From: Streptomyces chattanoogensis
GTDB taxonomy: Bacteria > Actinomycetota > Actinomycetes > Streptomycetales > Streptomycetaceae
DNA length: 64,000 nt
Assembly (NCBI RefSeq): GCF_001294335.1
Contig: NZ_LGKG01000196.1
Location: 346,349 to 410,348, forward strand
Reading direction: 5' to 3'
Shown here in pieces: positions 34,433 through 43,365 of the stretch. The notes under the pieces were generated by a model that worked only from the letters and a program-made list of their open reading frames with translations, was not told the DNA's origin and did not search any database. Every line of letters begins with the position of its first letter. Position 1 is the stretch's first letter. The translations under genes and the position numbers were made by a program.

Positions 34433-34494
34433 ACGCCCGCGGCCCCGGATACGCCCGCGGCCCCGGAGCGGATGCTGCGCTCCGGGGCCGCGGG
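34433..34494 (-). terminator. Hairpin with adjoining direct repeat, downstream of surface-protein gene
   Basis: Perfect 17-bp stem (34454-34470 with 34478-34494), loop GATGCTG. It is preceded by a direct repeat of ACGCCCGCGGCCCCGGA at 34433-34449 and 34451-34467. It lies 100 bp past the surface-protein stop on that gene's strand and before the ettA promoter, so it probably terminates the former. Confidence 0.7.
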
Positions 34495-34525
34495 GTGACC
34501 GCCCGGCTACTGCCGGTGCCGCCAG

Positions 34526-34615
34526 GCCTTCTTGCGGGCCTTCTTACCGGGCCCTGTTACCGGGCCTTCTCACTGAGCGTTGTCACTGGGCCTTGTTACT
34601 GGGCCTTCTTCTTAC
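34526..34615 (-). repeat. 13-bp tandem repeat running through a stop codon
   Basis: Six to seven degenerate units of about 13 bp (GCCTTCTTACCGG-type on the plus strand: 34526, 34538, 34551, 34564, 34577, 34590, 34603). The array includes the last codons and the TAA stop of the surface-protein gene and continues 70 bp past it. Confidence 0.8.
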
Positions 34616-35975
34616 GGAGGAAGAAGACCGCGCCGCCGCCGACCAGGACCAGGGCGACCGCGACACCCGCGATCATCGGGGTGGCGCTGCTCGAACCGGT
34701 CTCGGCGAGGTCGGTGCCGTGGCCGCCGGTGGTGCCGCCCGTCGCGGGGGTGGGCTTCGGGGCGGGCGTGCTGCCGCCGCTGCCGGCGGTCTTGCAGTCC
34801 AGGACGCCGGAGAAGGTCTTCTTGAAGCCGCCCTCCCCCTTGATCGTGATCTCGTACGGCTGGTCCTCGGCCACCGGTACGGTCACAGTCTGCGACTTGC
34901 CCGGTGCGACCTCGTAGTCCTTGCCGGAGAGCTGGAAGCGGAACGCCTCATCACCCTTGTTACTGGCGGTGACGTCCACGCCGCCCTTGGCGCAGTTCTT
35001 GTCGGCGGTGATCGCCGGGATGGCGCCCTGCTTCTTCCAGGAGACCGTGGCGGCCGCGGAGACCGTGGACTCGCTGGAGCCGGCCAGGATCTGGGTCTGG
35101 CTCTTGGCGTGCTCGCCGATGCCGGTGAAGGCGCGGCCGACCGGGACCTTGGTGGCGGCCTGGGCGGTCACCGAGGTGCTGCCGTCGGCGGCACCCTTGG
35201 GCACGTCGAAGAACAGCTGGGTGCCGTCGGCGGCGCTGGTGACGGGCTTGCCGTCCTTGCCGACGACCTTGACACCGGACGGCACGTCGGCGGCCGGGGA
35301 GAGCGTGACGCTGTCGGCGTTGGTGTGCACGGTGACCGGGCCGATCCTGCTGCCGGACTTGCCGGAGACGGCCGGCGGGTCCAGGGTCAGCGAGGCCTTG
35401 GGCTCGGAGACGCTCTGGGCGGACTTCTCCAGGTAGTCGGCGAGCTTCTCGGCCGCCGGGTCGACCGCGTCCACCTTGACGTGGTCGGAGAAGCGCCAGA
35501 TCGCGACCTGGGTGCCGGCCGCGGCGGTCTTCTCGGTGAGGTTCCCCGCGTGGGCCTTGGCGGCGAGCGCCGCCAGGTCGTTCACCTGCGGGTAGGAGTT
35601 CTGCAGAATCCAGCGGATCTTGCCCGCGTCGCCGTTGTTGTGCAGCGACGAGGCGCTCCAGGGCACTTCCTGGTACTTCGCCTGCTGCTGGGTCGGGTTG
35701 TGGATGTCGATGCAGTACGTCTGCAGCGTGCCGCCGTTGTCGACCGACATCTCGAAGAGCCCCGCACCGACGCGCTGGTCCTGCCCGTCGGTGTGCACGA
35801 TCGCCTGGTCGAAGGTCTTCAGACCGCCGAGCGTCGCGGTGGCGCCTCCCTGCGCGGGGGGCGTGTCCTCCGCCGCGGCGGTACCCGCGGTGGCTATCGC
35901 GCCCGCCGCGACCAGGCCGGAGGCCACGACCGCAGCGGCAAGACGGGCTGCGCCCCGCCTTTTCATAGCAAGCAT
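34596..35975 (-). CDS. Thioester-domain (TQXA) surface protein with LAETG sortase signal
   Basis: A 459-residue cell-wall-anchored protein. A signal peptide (AAAVVASGLVAAGAIATAG, ending near TAAAEDTPP) is followed by a TQXA thioester domain, where Cys in TYCIDIHNPTQQ and Gln in GTQVAIWRFSDHV can form the internal Cys-Gln thioester used for covalent adhesion. Beta-sandwich stalk domains fill about 200-410. The C-terminus has a Pro/Thr stretch, LAETG, a membrane helix (MIAGVAVALVLVGGGAVFFL) and RKKKAQ: an LAxTG substrate of class E sortase. It starts at ATG 35975. It probably mediates attachment of hyphae to surfaces. Confidence 0.93.
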   Translation of the reverse strand: MLAMKRRGAARLAAAVVASGLVAAGAIATAGTAAAEDTPPAQGGATATLGGLKTFDQAIVHTDGQDQRVGAGLFEMSVDNGGTLQTYCIDIHNPTQQQAKYQEVPWSASSLHNNGDAGKIRWILQNSYPQVNDLAALAAKAHAGNLTEKTAAAGTQVAIWRFSDHVKVDAVDPAAEKLADYLEKSAQSVSEPKASLTLDPPAVSGKSGSRIGPVTVHTNADSVTLSPAADVPSGVKVVGKDGKPVTSAADGTQLFFDVPKGAADGSTSVTAQAATKVPVGRAFTGIGEHAKSQTQILAGSSESTVSAAATVSWKKQGAIPAITADKNCAKGGVDVTASNKGDEAFRFQLSGKDYEVAPGKSQTVTVPVAEDQPYEITIKGEGGFKKTFSGVLDCKTAGSGGSTPAPKPTPATGGTTGGHGTDLAETGSSSATPMIAGVAVALVLVGGGAVFFLRKKKAQ

Positions 35976-36285
35976 GAAATTCCCCTCTGGGCGAGGCGGT
36001 CGAATGGGGGAGGGTGCCTCGCCGGAAAGTTCCCGAAGGACTCAACAGCCGAACTGGTCAGCCCCCGTGAGTACTCGTCGGATCCTATGGAGCGGGCGCA
36101 TCACGGTCCCCAGGAATGGCGCCCCATAAGCGATCCGAATCGCAATCGTTACCGACATCAGGCATCCTCACCTTGCACTATCGATAAATCTCCGGGACTT
36201 ATCGGGACACTGGGGGCAGGAAAGGGCGCGGCAGCTGCCGTCGGCGCTTCCTGTGCGCGAGCAGCGGGCGGCCCCTGATGTCTTC
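35976..36285. other. Upstream region of the surface-protein gene
   Basis: 310 bp with no gene. It should hold the promoter of the surface-protein gene in the 35980-36180 part, where AT content rises (36130-36190). The right end is the 3' flank of ssbB. No clear hairpin is seen. Confidence 0.35.
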
Positions 36286-36783
36286 TCAGGCGGGCCGTTC
36301 CGGGAGCGGGTTGGACACATCAGGGCCCGGCTCGGCATCCGGGCCCCCGGCCGGTGGCTCGCCCGACGCCTGCGGCGCCCCTTGCTGCGGTGGCACCGGC
36401 TCCGACCGCATCCGCGTAATACGGCGGAATGCGGCGGTGCCGCGGGCGAGGTCGTGGCCGATCGCGAGGGCGTCGACCTCCGCCGAGAACCAGCGCTGCC
36501 CGCCCCGCTCGGGTGGCTGCTCCCCTTCCCGCAGCCGCAACCGGCCCTGCACCACGAGCGGTTCCCCCACCGCGACGGACGCGGCGACATTGTCCGCGAG
36601 GCCGCGCCAGGACCGGACCGTATAGAAACTCGTCTCCCCGTCGGTCCAGCATTCCCGCGTACGGTCGTAGCGCCGGACCGTCGTCGCGAGCCGGAACCTC
36701 GCCACCGGCACCCCCGCCGCCGTCAGCCGGTGCTCCACCGCCGTCGCGGCATTGCCCACCAGCGTCACCATCGTGTCGTTCAT
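36286..36783 (-). CDS. ssbB: Single-stranded DNA-binding protein paralogue SsbB
   Basis: A 165-residue OB-fold protein. Residues 3-110 are the SSB fold (VTLVGNAATAVEHRLTAAG, VARFRLATTVRRYDR, SFYTVRSWRGLADNVAASV, LVVQGRLRLRE). The tail is Pro/Gly-rich and ends LPERPA, lacking the acidic DDDIPF-type tip that recruits replication partners. It is therefore the SsbB-type paralogue, which in S. coelicolor acts in chromosome segregation during sporulation, rather than the replicative SSB. It starts at ATG 36783, 9 nt after GGGAGG. It lies directly downstream of two membrane GTPase genes. Confidence 0.9.
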   Translation of the reverse strand: MNDTMVTLVGNAATAVEHRLTAAGVPVARFRLATTVRRYDRTRECWTDGETSFYTVRSWRGLADNVAASVAVGEPLVVQGRLRLREGEQPPERGGQRWFSAEVDALAIGHDLARGTAAFRRITRMRSEPVPPQQGAPQASGEPPAGGPDAEPGPDVSNPLPERPA

Positions 36784-36916
36784 CGGACCCGCCTCCCCCG
36801 CTTCTGCACGTCTCCCGCGTGCACCGGTTCCATGCTGCACGGACCCGGCGGATGCCGCGGCGGCCTGTGGACAACGGCCGGGCTGTGGACAACCCGGCCA
36901 CCCTGGAGGGGGATTC

Positions 36917-38959
36917 CTACGCGCCCGACGCCACCGCGTACTGCTCGCGCACCTCGCGATAGCGCAACAGCTCGGCCGCGACCGGCTCCAGGACCCGGGC
37001 CCGGCCGCACCCCGCCGCCGCGCTGCGCAGCCGCCGCTCGGCCTCCTGCCCGTACCGCCGGGCCGGGCCGCGCGCCGCCGCCCGGCACAGCAACGCCAGC
37101 GCCGGGCCGCCCACCGACCCGATGACCGCGGGCAGCAGCGCGGAGAGCCACGCCGCCGACTCGACCACACCGGCGGCGATGCCCAGCAGCGACAGCAGGC
37201 CGACGACCTGCAGTACGAGCAGCAGTCCCTGCAGCGCGGCGGCCACCGTCCACCACCGCGGCCGCCCGGCGGGCCCGCCCTGCAGGGACTGCTCCGCTTC
37301 GGCCGTCGCCCTGTCCAGCGCCTCCGGCAGCCCCTCCGCACCCCGGCCCGCCGCCTCGCGCACCGCCTGGGCCCAGGGCGCCGGCAGCCCGCGCGCCGCC
37401 TCGCCCGCCACGGCCCGTACGGCCTGCTCCACCACCGGACGCGCCGCGGCCCGGCCGTCCGGCTGCGCCCCGGTGCACGGCGCGGCGGCCCCTGACCGAC
37501 GCTGCCCGCCCTGCCGGACCACCGACCGCTGCGTTGCCGTGACCGGCCGCCCCTCCTCCCGCACCCGCTGTCTGCGCCGCCGGGTCCACGGCAGGCCGCA
37601 GGCCCGCTCCGCATGCCGCAGCCAGTCGCGTTCCACCGCGCGCCCGGTGGCGACCGCGCCCACCGCGTCCGCCAGCCGGTCCTCGAACTCCGCGCGGGCG
37701 CGTTCCGTCAGCGCGACCCGGGACTGTGCGACATACATGGACCGCAGCCGCTCGGCCGCCGCGTCCACATCCGCCGCCAGCCGCCGGTCCGCCGCACCGC
37801 GTTCCGCCACGAACTGGCCCAGCGCCTCCCGCAGTTCCGCCACCCCGTCGCCGGTCGCGGCGGACAGTGCGAGCACCGCCGCACCGGGCTCACCGTGTTC
37901 GCCGAGCGCCAGCCCGTCCTCGTCCAGCAGCCGGCGCAGATCGTCCACCACCTGGTCCGCGGCGTCCCCCGGCAGCCGGTCCACCTGGTTGAGGACGACG
38001 AACATCACCTCGGCGTAGCCCGCCAGCGGCCGCAGATACCGCTCGTGCAGCACCGCATCCGCGTACTTCTCCGGGTCCACCACCCAGATCACCGCGTCCA
38101 CCAGCGTCAGCATCCGGTCCACCTGGTCGCGGTTGCCGGTGTCCGAGGAGTCGTGGTCGGGCAGATCGAGCAGGATCAGCCCGCGCAGATCGGGGGTGCC
38201 GTCCGGCGCGAGATGGCGCCGCCAGGACGGTACGGCCAGCCGGTCCAGCAGCCCGTCCGCACCCGGCGGCCCGCCCGGCCAGACGCACGCCACCAGCTCC
38301 GAGGTCGTCGGGCGGCGCGCCCCGACCTGCGAACGAGCCGCCCCTACCAGCGCGTTGAACAGCGACGACTTACCGCTCCCGGTGGCCCCGGCGATGGCGA
38401 CGACGGTGTGCTCCCCGGAGAGCCGGTAGCGCTCCCGCGCCGCGTCCAGCACCCGCCCCGCCTCGGCCAGGCACTCCCCGTCGAGCCGGGACCGGGACAG
38501 TGCGATCAGCTCCCGCAGGGCGTCCAGCCGCGCCCGCAGCTCGGCCGTCCGGGCGCCGCGGGCCCGCTCCCGCTCCCGCTCGTACGCAACGCCGTGCGCG
38601 CCGATTCCCGGGCCACCCGCCGGGCCGCCCCTGGTCTCGCGCGCCCCGCCGTCCCCCATCACCTCCACGGCAAGGGCGAATTCCATGTCCGCTTCCATGT
38701 CCGCATCCGCATCCGCCGCCGCGTCCCGGCCGGCGTCGCGCACCGGATCCACCGCAAGCAGCGGCTCCACCAGCGGCCCTGCGGAGGAACCGCCCCGCGG
38801 CCCGAACACCCGCCGCCGCGCGCCCGTCCCGGCCCCGCCCCGCACCCGCCGCGCGATCAGCCCGTCGTCCCAGGCGCCGTCGGTCCCCGCGGCACCGGCC
38901 CGGCCCTCCCCCGGCTCTCCCGCGTCCGCCTGCTCCGCACCCGCCTCGAAATCCCTCAC
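36917..38959 (-). CDS. Membrane-associated GTPase (second of a pair)
   Basis: A 680-residue GTP-binding protein. After about 160 Gly/Glu-rich residues comes a helical stretch, then the G domain: P-loop [18 protein letters not shown] near residue 215, [16 protein letters not shown]3 DLPDHDS, and G4 [11 protein letters not shown]. The C-terminal third has two hydrophobic helices ([20 protein letters not shown] and [20 protein letters not shown]), so it is membrane-bound. GTG 38959 overlaps the preceding stop (GTGA), so its synthesis is coupled to that of the first GTPase. Paired paralogues of this kind look like dynamin-type or GTPase partners; the cellular role is unknown. Distance to ssbB is 133 bp. 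Confidence 0.88.
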   Translation of the reverse strand: MRDFEAGAEQADAGEPGEGRAGAAGTDGAWDDGLIARRVRGGAGTGARRRVFGPRGGSSAGPLVEPLLAVDPVRDAGRDAAADADADMEADMEFALAVEVMGDGGARETRGGPAGGPGIGAHGVAYERERERARGARTAELRARLDALRELIALSRSRLDGECLAEAGRVLDAARERYRLSGEHTVVAIAGATGSGKSSLFNALVGAARSQVGARRPTTSELVACVWPGGPPGADGLLDRLAVPSWRRHLAPDGTPDLRGLILLDLPDHDSSDTGNRDQVDRMLTLVDAVIWVVDPEKYADAVLHERYLRPLAGYAEVMFVVLNQVDRLPGDAADQVVDDLRRLLDEDGLALGEHGEPGAAVLALSAATGDGVAELREALGQFVAERGAADRRLAADVDAAAERLRSMYVAQSRVALTERARAEFEDRLADAVGAVATGRAVERDWLRHAERACGLPWTRRRRQRVREEGRPVTATQRSVVRQGGQRRSGAAAPCTGAQPDGRAAARPVVEQAVRAVAGEAARGLPAPWAQAVREAAGRGAEGLPEALDRATAEAEQSLQGGPAGRPRWWTVAAALQGLLLVLQVVGLLSLLGIAAGVVESAAWLSALLPAVIGSVGGPALALLCRAAARGPARRYGQEAERRLRSAAAGCGRARVLEPVAAELLRYREVREQYAVASGA

Positions 38960-40740
38960 CCCGACACCGCCCTCTCCGCCCTCTCCACCCTCTCCACCTC
39001 CGTCACTTGCTCCTTCTCCCTCTGCAGCACCGACAGAGCGGCGATCAGCTCGGCCTGCTGGTCGAGCGGTACGGCGAGTTGGTCCAGAGGGGCCAGCCGC
39101 CGCTCGCGCTCGCCGTCCAGGGCGCGCTCCAGGTACGTCGCCAGCAGCCGGCTGCCGCGGTCGCACAGCCGCAACGCGCTGTGCGCACCCAGCAGCTCGG
39201 CGAGGTTCTCTCCCGCCGTACGGGCGCGCCGGCCGCCCAGCAGCGCCGTGGCCAGCAGCGCAGCCGACTCCTCCGGCTCCACGGATCCCGCCCGCTCGCC
39301 GCCGGGCCCGCTCCGTGCCTCGTCCCGCTCTTCCTCGGCCAGTTCCTCCAGACAGCGCCGCCAGCGCCGCACCACCACACCGAGCCGCTCACCCGCCCCC
39401 GCGGCGCCCGCGGCCGCCGTCGCCGCGACCTCCGCCGCCGCCGGATCGCGGCGCCACGCCTCCGCGGCCCGCTCGTCCGCCTCGTCGACGGCACAGGCCA
39501 GCAACGACGTCAGCCCCTGAGTCAGCGCGTCCAGCAGCTCCTTCGGCCCTCCACCGGACCCGTGGTCCCGCCAGTGGGCGCGTGCGTCCCCGGCCAGCAC
39601 CTCACCGGCCGCGACCTCGCTCCGCACCCGCTCCGCGGCCCGCTCGTAGGCCTCCTCGACCCGGCCGGTCAGCCGCAGCGCCGCGGCATGCTGGGCGGCG
39701 GCGGCACTGGCCAGTGCGGGCAGCCGGCTGCGCAGCGAGGCGATGACGCCGGAGGCGGTACGGTCCGCGGCGGCGGCCCGGGCGGCCGGGTCCTGGGCAT
39801 GCCGCTCCAGCCAGTCCCGCAACGCCGCGACGGCCGTGGCGGGCAGCAGCCCGCTGCCGCCGCCGGCCGATTCGGGCAGCTCGGGAATGGTGAACCGGGG
39901 GACATGGCCGAGCCCGGCGTGGTGGAGCATTTCGGCGTACCGCCCGGAGATGTCCGTGACGATCTGATGCGGCACCCGGTCCAGCACGGTCACCAGCGTG
40001 ACGTCGTACTCCTTGGCCGTACGCAGGAGATGCCAGGGCACCGCATCCGCGTACCGCGCGGCCGTGGTCACCAGCACCCACACATCCGCCGCACAGATCA
40101 GCTCGGCAGCCAGCTCCCGGTTCCGCGCGACCAGCGAATCGATGTCCGGGGCGTCCAGCAGTGCCAGCCCGCTGGGCAGCGCCGGATCCGTCTCGATCCG
40201 CACCATCGGCATCCCCGATTCGCCCCCGCCCCCTCCCTGTGCGCCGTACCCGCCCGCCGCATCCCCGTCGAACTCCGCTTCCCCGTCGTAATCGCACTCC
40301 GCGTCCCCCTGCACCCGCCGGTCCCCCGCCATCCCCTCCCCGTGGCCGCCGCCGTCCTGGCCGGGCACCCACACCCGGGTCAGCTGCGGCAGCACCCGCT
40401 GCCCGGCGAACCACCGGTGATCGTCGGGATGGCAGACCAGCACCGGCGTACGCGTCGTCGGCCGCAGCACCCCCGCCTCCGAGACCCGCCGCCCCACCAG
40501 CGAATTGACCAGGGTGGACTTGCCCGCCCCGGTGGACCCGCCGATAACGGCCAGCAGCGGTGCCTGAGGCGACCGCAGTCGGGGAATCACATAGTCGTCG
40601 AGCTGGGCGAGCAGCTCGGCCCGGTTGCGCCGGGCCCGGGCGGCGCCCCGCAGTGGCAGTGGAAAGCGTGCGGCGTCGACGCGCTCACGCAGTACGGACA
40701 GTGCGTCAAGGAGCCGGGGTCGTACGTCCAAGGTCGCCAC
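38956..40740 (-). CDS. Dynamin-like/ATP-GTPase-fold protein (first of a pair)
   Basis: A 594-residue P-loop protein of the same group as its downstream partner. Motifs are [20 protein letters not shown] near residue 65, [17 protein letters not shown]3-like [16 protein letters not shown], and [10 protein letters not shown] in the G4 position. An acidic insertion (about residues 130-160) precedes G3. The rest is helical with no definite membrane helix. The start is taken as GTG 40740 but has no good ribosome site, so a later start is possible. It is coupled by overlap to the second GTPase gene. Hetero-oligomer formation is inferred. Confidence 0.85.
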   Translation of the reverse strand: MATLDVRPRLLDALSVLRERVDAARFPLPLRGAARARRNRAELLAQLDDYVIPRLRSPQAPLLAVIGGSTGAGKSTLVNSLVGRRVSEAGVLRPTTRTPVLVCHPDDHRWFAGQRVLPQLTRVWVPGQDGGGHGEGMAGDRRVQGDAECDYDGEAEFDGDAAGGYGAQGGGGGESGMPMVRIETDPALPSGLALLDAPDIDSLVARNRELAAELICAADVWVLVTTAARYADAVPWHLLRTAKEYDVTLVTVLDRVPHQIVTDISGRYAEMLHHAGLGHVPRFTIPELPESAGGGSGLLPATAVAALRDWLERHAQDPAARAAAADRTASGVIASLRSRLPALASAAAAQHAAALRLTGRVEEAYERAAERVRSEVAAGEVLAGDARAHWRDHGSGGGPKELLDALTQGLTSLLACAVDEADERAAEAWRRDPAAAEVAATAAAGAAGAGERLGVVVRRWRRCLEELAEEERDEARSGPGGERAGSVEPEESAALLATALLGGRRARTAGENLAELLGAHSALRLCDRGSRLLATYLERALDGERERRLAPLDQLAVPLDQQAELIAALSVLQREKEQVTEVERVERAERAVSG

Positions 40741-41044
40741 ATGTGCAGAATGCCCAATTTCGATGGGTTTTTGAAGCGTATGGGCCCGTGTGTGCGCCGT
40801 AAGAAATCCCCATAGAACGGGACAAGTGATTCATGAGACGATCGTGGCAACTGAGGCGCAGGCATAACGAGTACACAACACCCGGCGCGCCAGACGGCAA
40901 AAACAGTGCAGGATTCGTACCTGCCTGCGATTATCGGGATCGCTTCACCGAACCTCCACAACGTGCCACGGAGGTGAAGCAACCGGTACGAGGCACCCGG
41001 ACCCCTATCCTTGTCCGCGGTCCGTGATCCACGTCCACCGCCCG
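40741..41044. other. Intergenic region between GTPase operon and tRNA
   Basis: 304 bp. The left half (40745-40830) is less GC-rich and should hold the GTPase-operon promoter on the minus strand. The right half leads to the tRNA gene on the plus strand. No open reading frame with a ribosome site was found. Confidence 0.4.
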
Positions 41045-41117
41045 GCCCCCGTAGCTCAGCGGATAGAGCAGGTGCCTTCTAAGCACTTGGCCGCAGGTTC
41101 GAGTCCTGCCGGGGGCG
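41045..41117 (+). tRNA. tRNA-Arg (anticodon UCU)
   Basis: The cloverleaf folds fully. Acceptor GCCCCCG (41045-41051) pairs with CGGGGGC (41110-41116), with discriminator G at 41117. The D stem is GCTC/GAGC, the anticodon stem GGTGC/GCACT (one G-U pair) with loop CTTCTAA and anticodon TCT (41078-41080), and the T arm is GCAGG-TTCGAGT-CCTGC. It reads AGA/AGG, rare codons in this genome. CCA is not encoded. Confidence 0.97.
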
Positions 41118-41124
41118 CTTTTCC

Positions 41125-41151
41125 AGACCTTCCCTTCGGGAAGGTCTTTTT
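41125..41151 (+). terminator. Rho-independent terminator after tRNA-Arg
   Basis: AGACCTTCCC (41125-41134) pairs with GGGAAGGTCT (41138-41147), loop TTC, followed by TTTT. It lies 8 bp after the tRNA. Confidence 0.92.
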
Positions 41152-41458
41152 GCTGTCCGGTGCGCGGGAGATGCAGCGGGTGCGGGCACATGCGGCCCCT
41201 CCGCCGGGACCGGCTCAACTGCGCTTTTCGGGGAGCGTGTTCTTCAGCGGGCGGGGAGAGTCGGCGGACTCATCCGCTTATTCGCATTTTCGGGACGGGG
41301 CTCTCACATTCATCCCGCCGCCGAACCACGTCAACAGCCCACCGGACAAACGCTCTACGGATTCCACCGCCCTACGACACGGAGCACGCGACGGAGTGGA
41401 GGCCCCAGGACCACTACTGCTAGTGTGCGCACGGTCACAGTAGGCAATCAGGCCGCTA
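41152..41458. other. Upstream region of the short rodlin gene
   Basis: No gene seen. Together with the conserved leader at 41459-41487 this is the regulatory region of the first gene of the surface-protein cluster. It does not carry the long block found upstream of the other rodlin-leader genes. Confidence 0.35.
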
Positions 41459-41487
41459 TGTACAGGTAATGAAGGGCCGAAGGTTCC
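41459..41487 (+). promoter_or_regulatory. Rodlin-type leader, copy 1
   Basis: TGTACAGGTAATGAAGGGCC followed by GAAGGTTCC and the ATG. Closely related leaders stand before 44526, 46441 and 54622 on the minus strand. GAAGG serves as ribosome site. Confidence 0.65.
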
Positions 41488-41739
41488 ATGCGCAAGCTTC
41501 AGCAGGTCGCGATCGTCGCCACAGCAGCAGCCGGCGGTCTGTCCGTCATCAGTGCCGGCGCCGGCACCGCCTACGCCGGCGGCCACGAGCCGAAGGTGAA
41601 GCCCATCTTCCGTCCGTACCAGGAGTGCAGTCCGCAGACGTTCGCGCAGGCCAAGTTCCCGATCGACGCCCTGCTCGGCGCCTCCGCGAACTTCGACACC
41701 ACCTGCGGCCAGTTCAACCACGCCTTCACCAAGCACTGA
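41488..41739 (+). CDS. Short rodlin-like secreted protein
   Basis: An 83-residue protein: a signal peptide (RKLQQVAIVATAAAGGLSVI, cleavage after AYA near residue 30) and a 53-residue mature part. The mature part contains the rodlin signature PIFRPYQECSPQTF followed by LLGASANFDTTCGQFNH. Full rodlins, such as the one at 45917-46441, continue with VHCTQANGQ-type repeats; here the protein stops after the second Cys region. Rodlins organise chaplin fibrils into the rodlet layer of aerial hyphae and spores. The leader and terminator are both of the rodlin type. It may be a short natural variant or a truncated copy. Confidence 0.85.
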   Translation: MRKLQQVAIVATAAAGGLSVISAGAGTAYAGGHEPKVKPIFRPYQECSPQTFAQAKFPIDALLGASANFDTTCGQFNHAFTKH

Positions 41740-41758
41740 GGGCGGACGCGACGCCGTC

Positions 41759-41793
41759 ACGGGCTCTTCGGGGGTGCCCCCCGGAGAGCCCGT
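41759..41793 (+). terminator. Rodlin-type terminator, copy 1
   Basis: ACGGGCTCT (41759-41767) pairs with AGAGCCCGT (41785-41793), with an inner G5/C5 stem, then TTTGCGTGCG. The same layout follows the full rodlin gene (45850-45884, minus strand), including TTTGCGTGCG. Confidence 0.75.
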
Positions 41794-41993
41794 TTGCGTG
41801 CGGCACGACGGAATACGTCGCGGGCGGTACGGCCGGACGAGTGATCCACCCCGGGCCGCCCGCACCCGTTCCGGCCCGCCGATGCCCACACACCGCCCAG
41901 GACGCGAAGCAGCCACTGAGCCGGCCCTCGTTCGATGCCCCTAGCGCCCGGCGCGTCGCTGCGCAACTGCGGAACATTTCGTATTAGTTTTTT

Positions 41994-42051
41994 GTAACTG
42001 TACGAAGTCGATCAATTACTGATCGCATCCGCTCGATTTACCGGAGAAGAT
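41994..42051 (+). promoter_or_regulatory. CRSHD-type leader, copy 1, with CGATC-N7-GATCG
   Basis: Conserved stretch GTAACTGTACGAAGTCGATC onward to CCGGAGAAGAT before the ATG. It contains the inverted repeat CGATC (42009-42013) N7 GATCG (42021-42025), 26 nt from the start codon. It recurs before three other CRSHD genes. GGAGAAG is the ribosome site. Confidence 0.7.
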
Positions 42052-42378
42052 ATGCGCAAGCTTCAGAAGGCTGCCGTCATGGTCGCCGCCCTCGGCACCA
42101 TCGGCCTCCTCGGTGCCGGCACCGCCTACGCCGACGGCGGGTACAGCGGCGGCAAGGGCGACAAGGGCGAGAAGGCCGGCAGCCTCTACAACATCAAGCA
42201 GGGCAGCTCGTGCCGGTCGCACGACCTGAACGTCGACGTCCTGGGCGAGGTCGGGGTCCTCAACGGCGTGCTGGGCAACGCACTCGGCGGCGAGGGCGCC
42301 GCGGGTGCACAGTCCACGCCGATCGGCTCGAGCATGGGCTGCAACGACAGCTTCGGCAGCGGCGGCGGCGGAAAGTAA
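42052..42378 (+). CDS. CRSHD-family small secreted protein 1 (chaplin-like core)
   Basis: A 108-residue exported protein of a family repeated five times in this region. The signal peptide (LQKAAVMVAALGTIGLLGAG) is cleaved after AYA near residue 28. A Gly/Lys-rich spacer follows, then the conserved domain: SSCRSHDLNVDVLGEVGVLN, then GVLGNALGGEG, AQSTPIGSSMGC, and a Gly-Ser tail. The core VGVLNGVLGNALG matches the chaplin pattern VGxLNPxxGNxxxN, but the cysteines lie outside it. It starts at ATG 42052 after GGAGAAG and is followed by the shared terminator. Function is not known; a hyphal surface or amyloid role is inferred from neighbours. Confidence 0.85.
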   Translation: MRKLQKAAVMVAALGTIGLLGAGTAYADGGYSGGKGDKGEKAGSLYNIKQGSSCRSHDLNVDVLGEVGVLNGVLGNALGGEGAAGAQSTPIGSSMGCNDSFGSGGGGK

Positions 42379-42385
42379 GCGAAAT

Positions 42386-42430
42386 GGGTCCCGGTGTCCG
42401 AGCCACAGGCCGGCGCCGGGGCCCGTTTTC
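42386..42430 (+). terminator. GAGCCACAGGCC-loop terminator, copy 1
   Basis: GGGTCCCGGTGTCCG (42386-42400) pairs imperfectly with CGGCGCCGGGGCCC (42411-42424), loop AGCCACAGGC, followed by GTTTT. It belongs to a set of five related hairpins after the paralogous genes. Confidence 0.8.
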
Positions 42431-42507
42431 GACCTTCTACACGGTCCGGGCGCGGACCGGTTCGCGGTGCGTGGCGCCCGGACACCAATCACAAAGGAAC
42501 CCAGCAC

Positions 42508-42906
42508 ATGTTCAGTCGGAAGAAGATCGCAGCCGTCTCGGCGCTCTTGGGCGGCCTCGCCGCGACCTGCGCCGGCGCCAGCCAGGCGTATGCCGGTGGG
42601 ACTTCGGGCAACTGCGCCCGTGACATCACGGGCAACGTCAACTGCCTCCAGAAGAACACTTCCTACATCACGGAGGACGGCAGGTACACCGTCAAGCAGG
42701 CGCAGAACTGTGCGTCGATGCAGCCGGTCTCCTGGCCCGCACAGGGCCTGCTGAACACTGGGAGCTCACAGATCGGACCCACCGCGAACTGCTCCAACAC
42801 GGCACCGGCGCCCGAAGAGCACGCCGAGCCGGCGCCGGCCCCCGAGCCCAACGCGCCCACCGCACCGGCACCGGCGGCGCCGTCGGCGCCGGCACCGGCG
42901 GCCTGA
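42508..42906 (+). CDS. MFSRKK-type small secreted protein 1, Pro/Ala tail
   Basis: A 132-residue exported protein. The signal peptide is MFSRKKIAAVSALLGGLAA with cleavage after AYA near residue 29. The mature part has four cysteines (GNCARDI, NCLQKNTS, NCASMQPV, NCSNTAPAP) and ends in about 45 residues of Pro/Ala/Glu repeats (PAPEPNAPTAPAPAAP). It is the paralogue of the protein at 53545-53892; their upstream 45 bp, including CACAAAGGAAC before the start, are nearly the same. It follows a CRSHD gene by 129 bp, as its paralogue does. Function is unknown; the Pro-rich tail suggests a wall-spanning spacer. Confidence 0.8.
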   Translation: MFSRKKIAAVSALLGGLAATCAGASQAYAGGTSGNCARDITGNVNCLQKNTSYITEDGRYTVKQAQNCASMQPVSWPAQGLLNTGSSQIGPTANCSNTAPAPEEHAEPAPAPEPNAPTAPAPAAPSAPAPAA

Positions 42907-43017
42907 GAACGGCTGCCCCGCACTTCTCGAACGGTGGCGGGCCGAACCGCGTTGATCCCGGTCCGGCCCGCCACCGTTTGCGCGCCCGCGCCGGGCTCCG
43001 GGAGAACAGCACGAAAA

Positions 43018-43058
43018 GGGGTTCCGGCGCCGAGCCACAGGCTCGGCGCCGGAACCCC
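43018..43058. terminator. GAGCCACAGGCTC-loop terminator, copy 2 (bidirectional)
   Basis: Perfect 19-bp stem (43018-43036 with 43040-43058) closed by an ACA loop, flanked by AAAA on the left and TTT on the right. It separates two convergent genes. Confidence 0.88.
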
Positions 43059-43086
43059 TTTCGGTTGGCTGCGCGGCTGCCGGCGC

Positions 43087-43365
43087 TCAGAGAGCGCTGT
43101 TGTTGCAGCCCATGGACGCACCCATCCTGGTGGTCTGCCCACCCGGGTGTCCCTCACCGTTGAGCGCGTTGCCCGCCAGGCCGTTGAGGGCTCCGACCGA
43201 CCCGAGGATGTCGACGTTCATGTCGTGCGACCGGCACGAGGTGCTCTGCGTGACGCCGATGTCATGGGCACCCGCCTCCCCGTGGGCCGAGGCGGTACCG
43301 GCGCCGAGGGCGCCCACGCTGCCGAGGACGGCGCCCACGAAGGCAGCCTTCTGAAGCTTGCGCAT
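43087..43365 (-). CDS. CRSHD-family small secreted protein 2
   Basis: A 92-residue exported protein. The signal peptide LQKAAFVGAVLGSVGALGAG is cleaved after ASA near residue 28. The spacer HGEAGAHDIGVTQS is short. The conserved domain is TSCRSHDMNVDILGSVGALN, GLAGNALNGEG, GQTTRMGASMGCNNSAL, with two cysteines. ATG 43365 follows GGAGAAGAA; longer in-frame forms would remove the signal peptide. It is the shortest form of the family and shows the minimal unit: signal, two Cys, chaplin-like VGALNGLAGNALN core. Confidence 0.83.
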   Translation of the reverse strand: MRKLQKAAFVGAVLGSVGALGAGTASAHGEAGAHDIGVTQSTSCRSHDMNVDILGSVGALNGLAGNALNGEGHPGGQTTRMGASMGCNNSAL

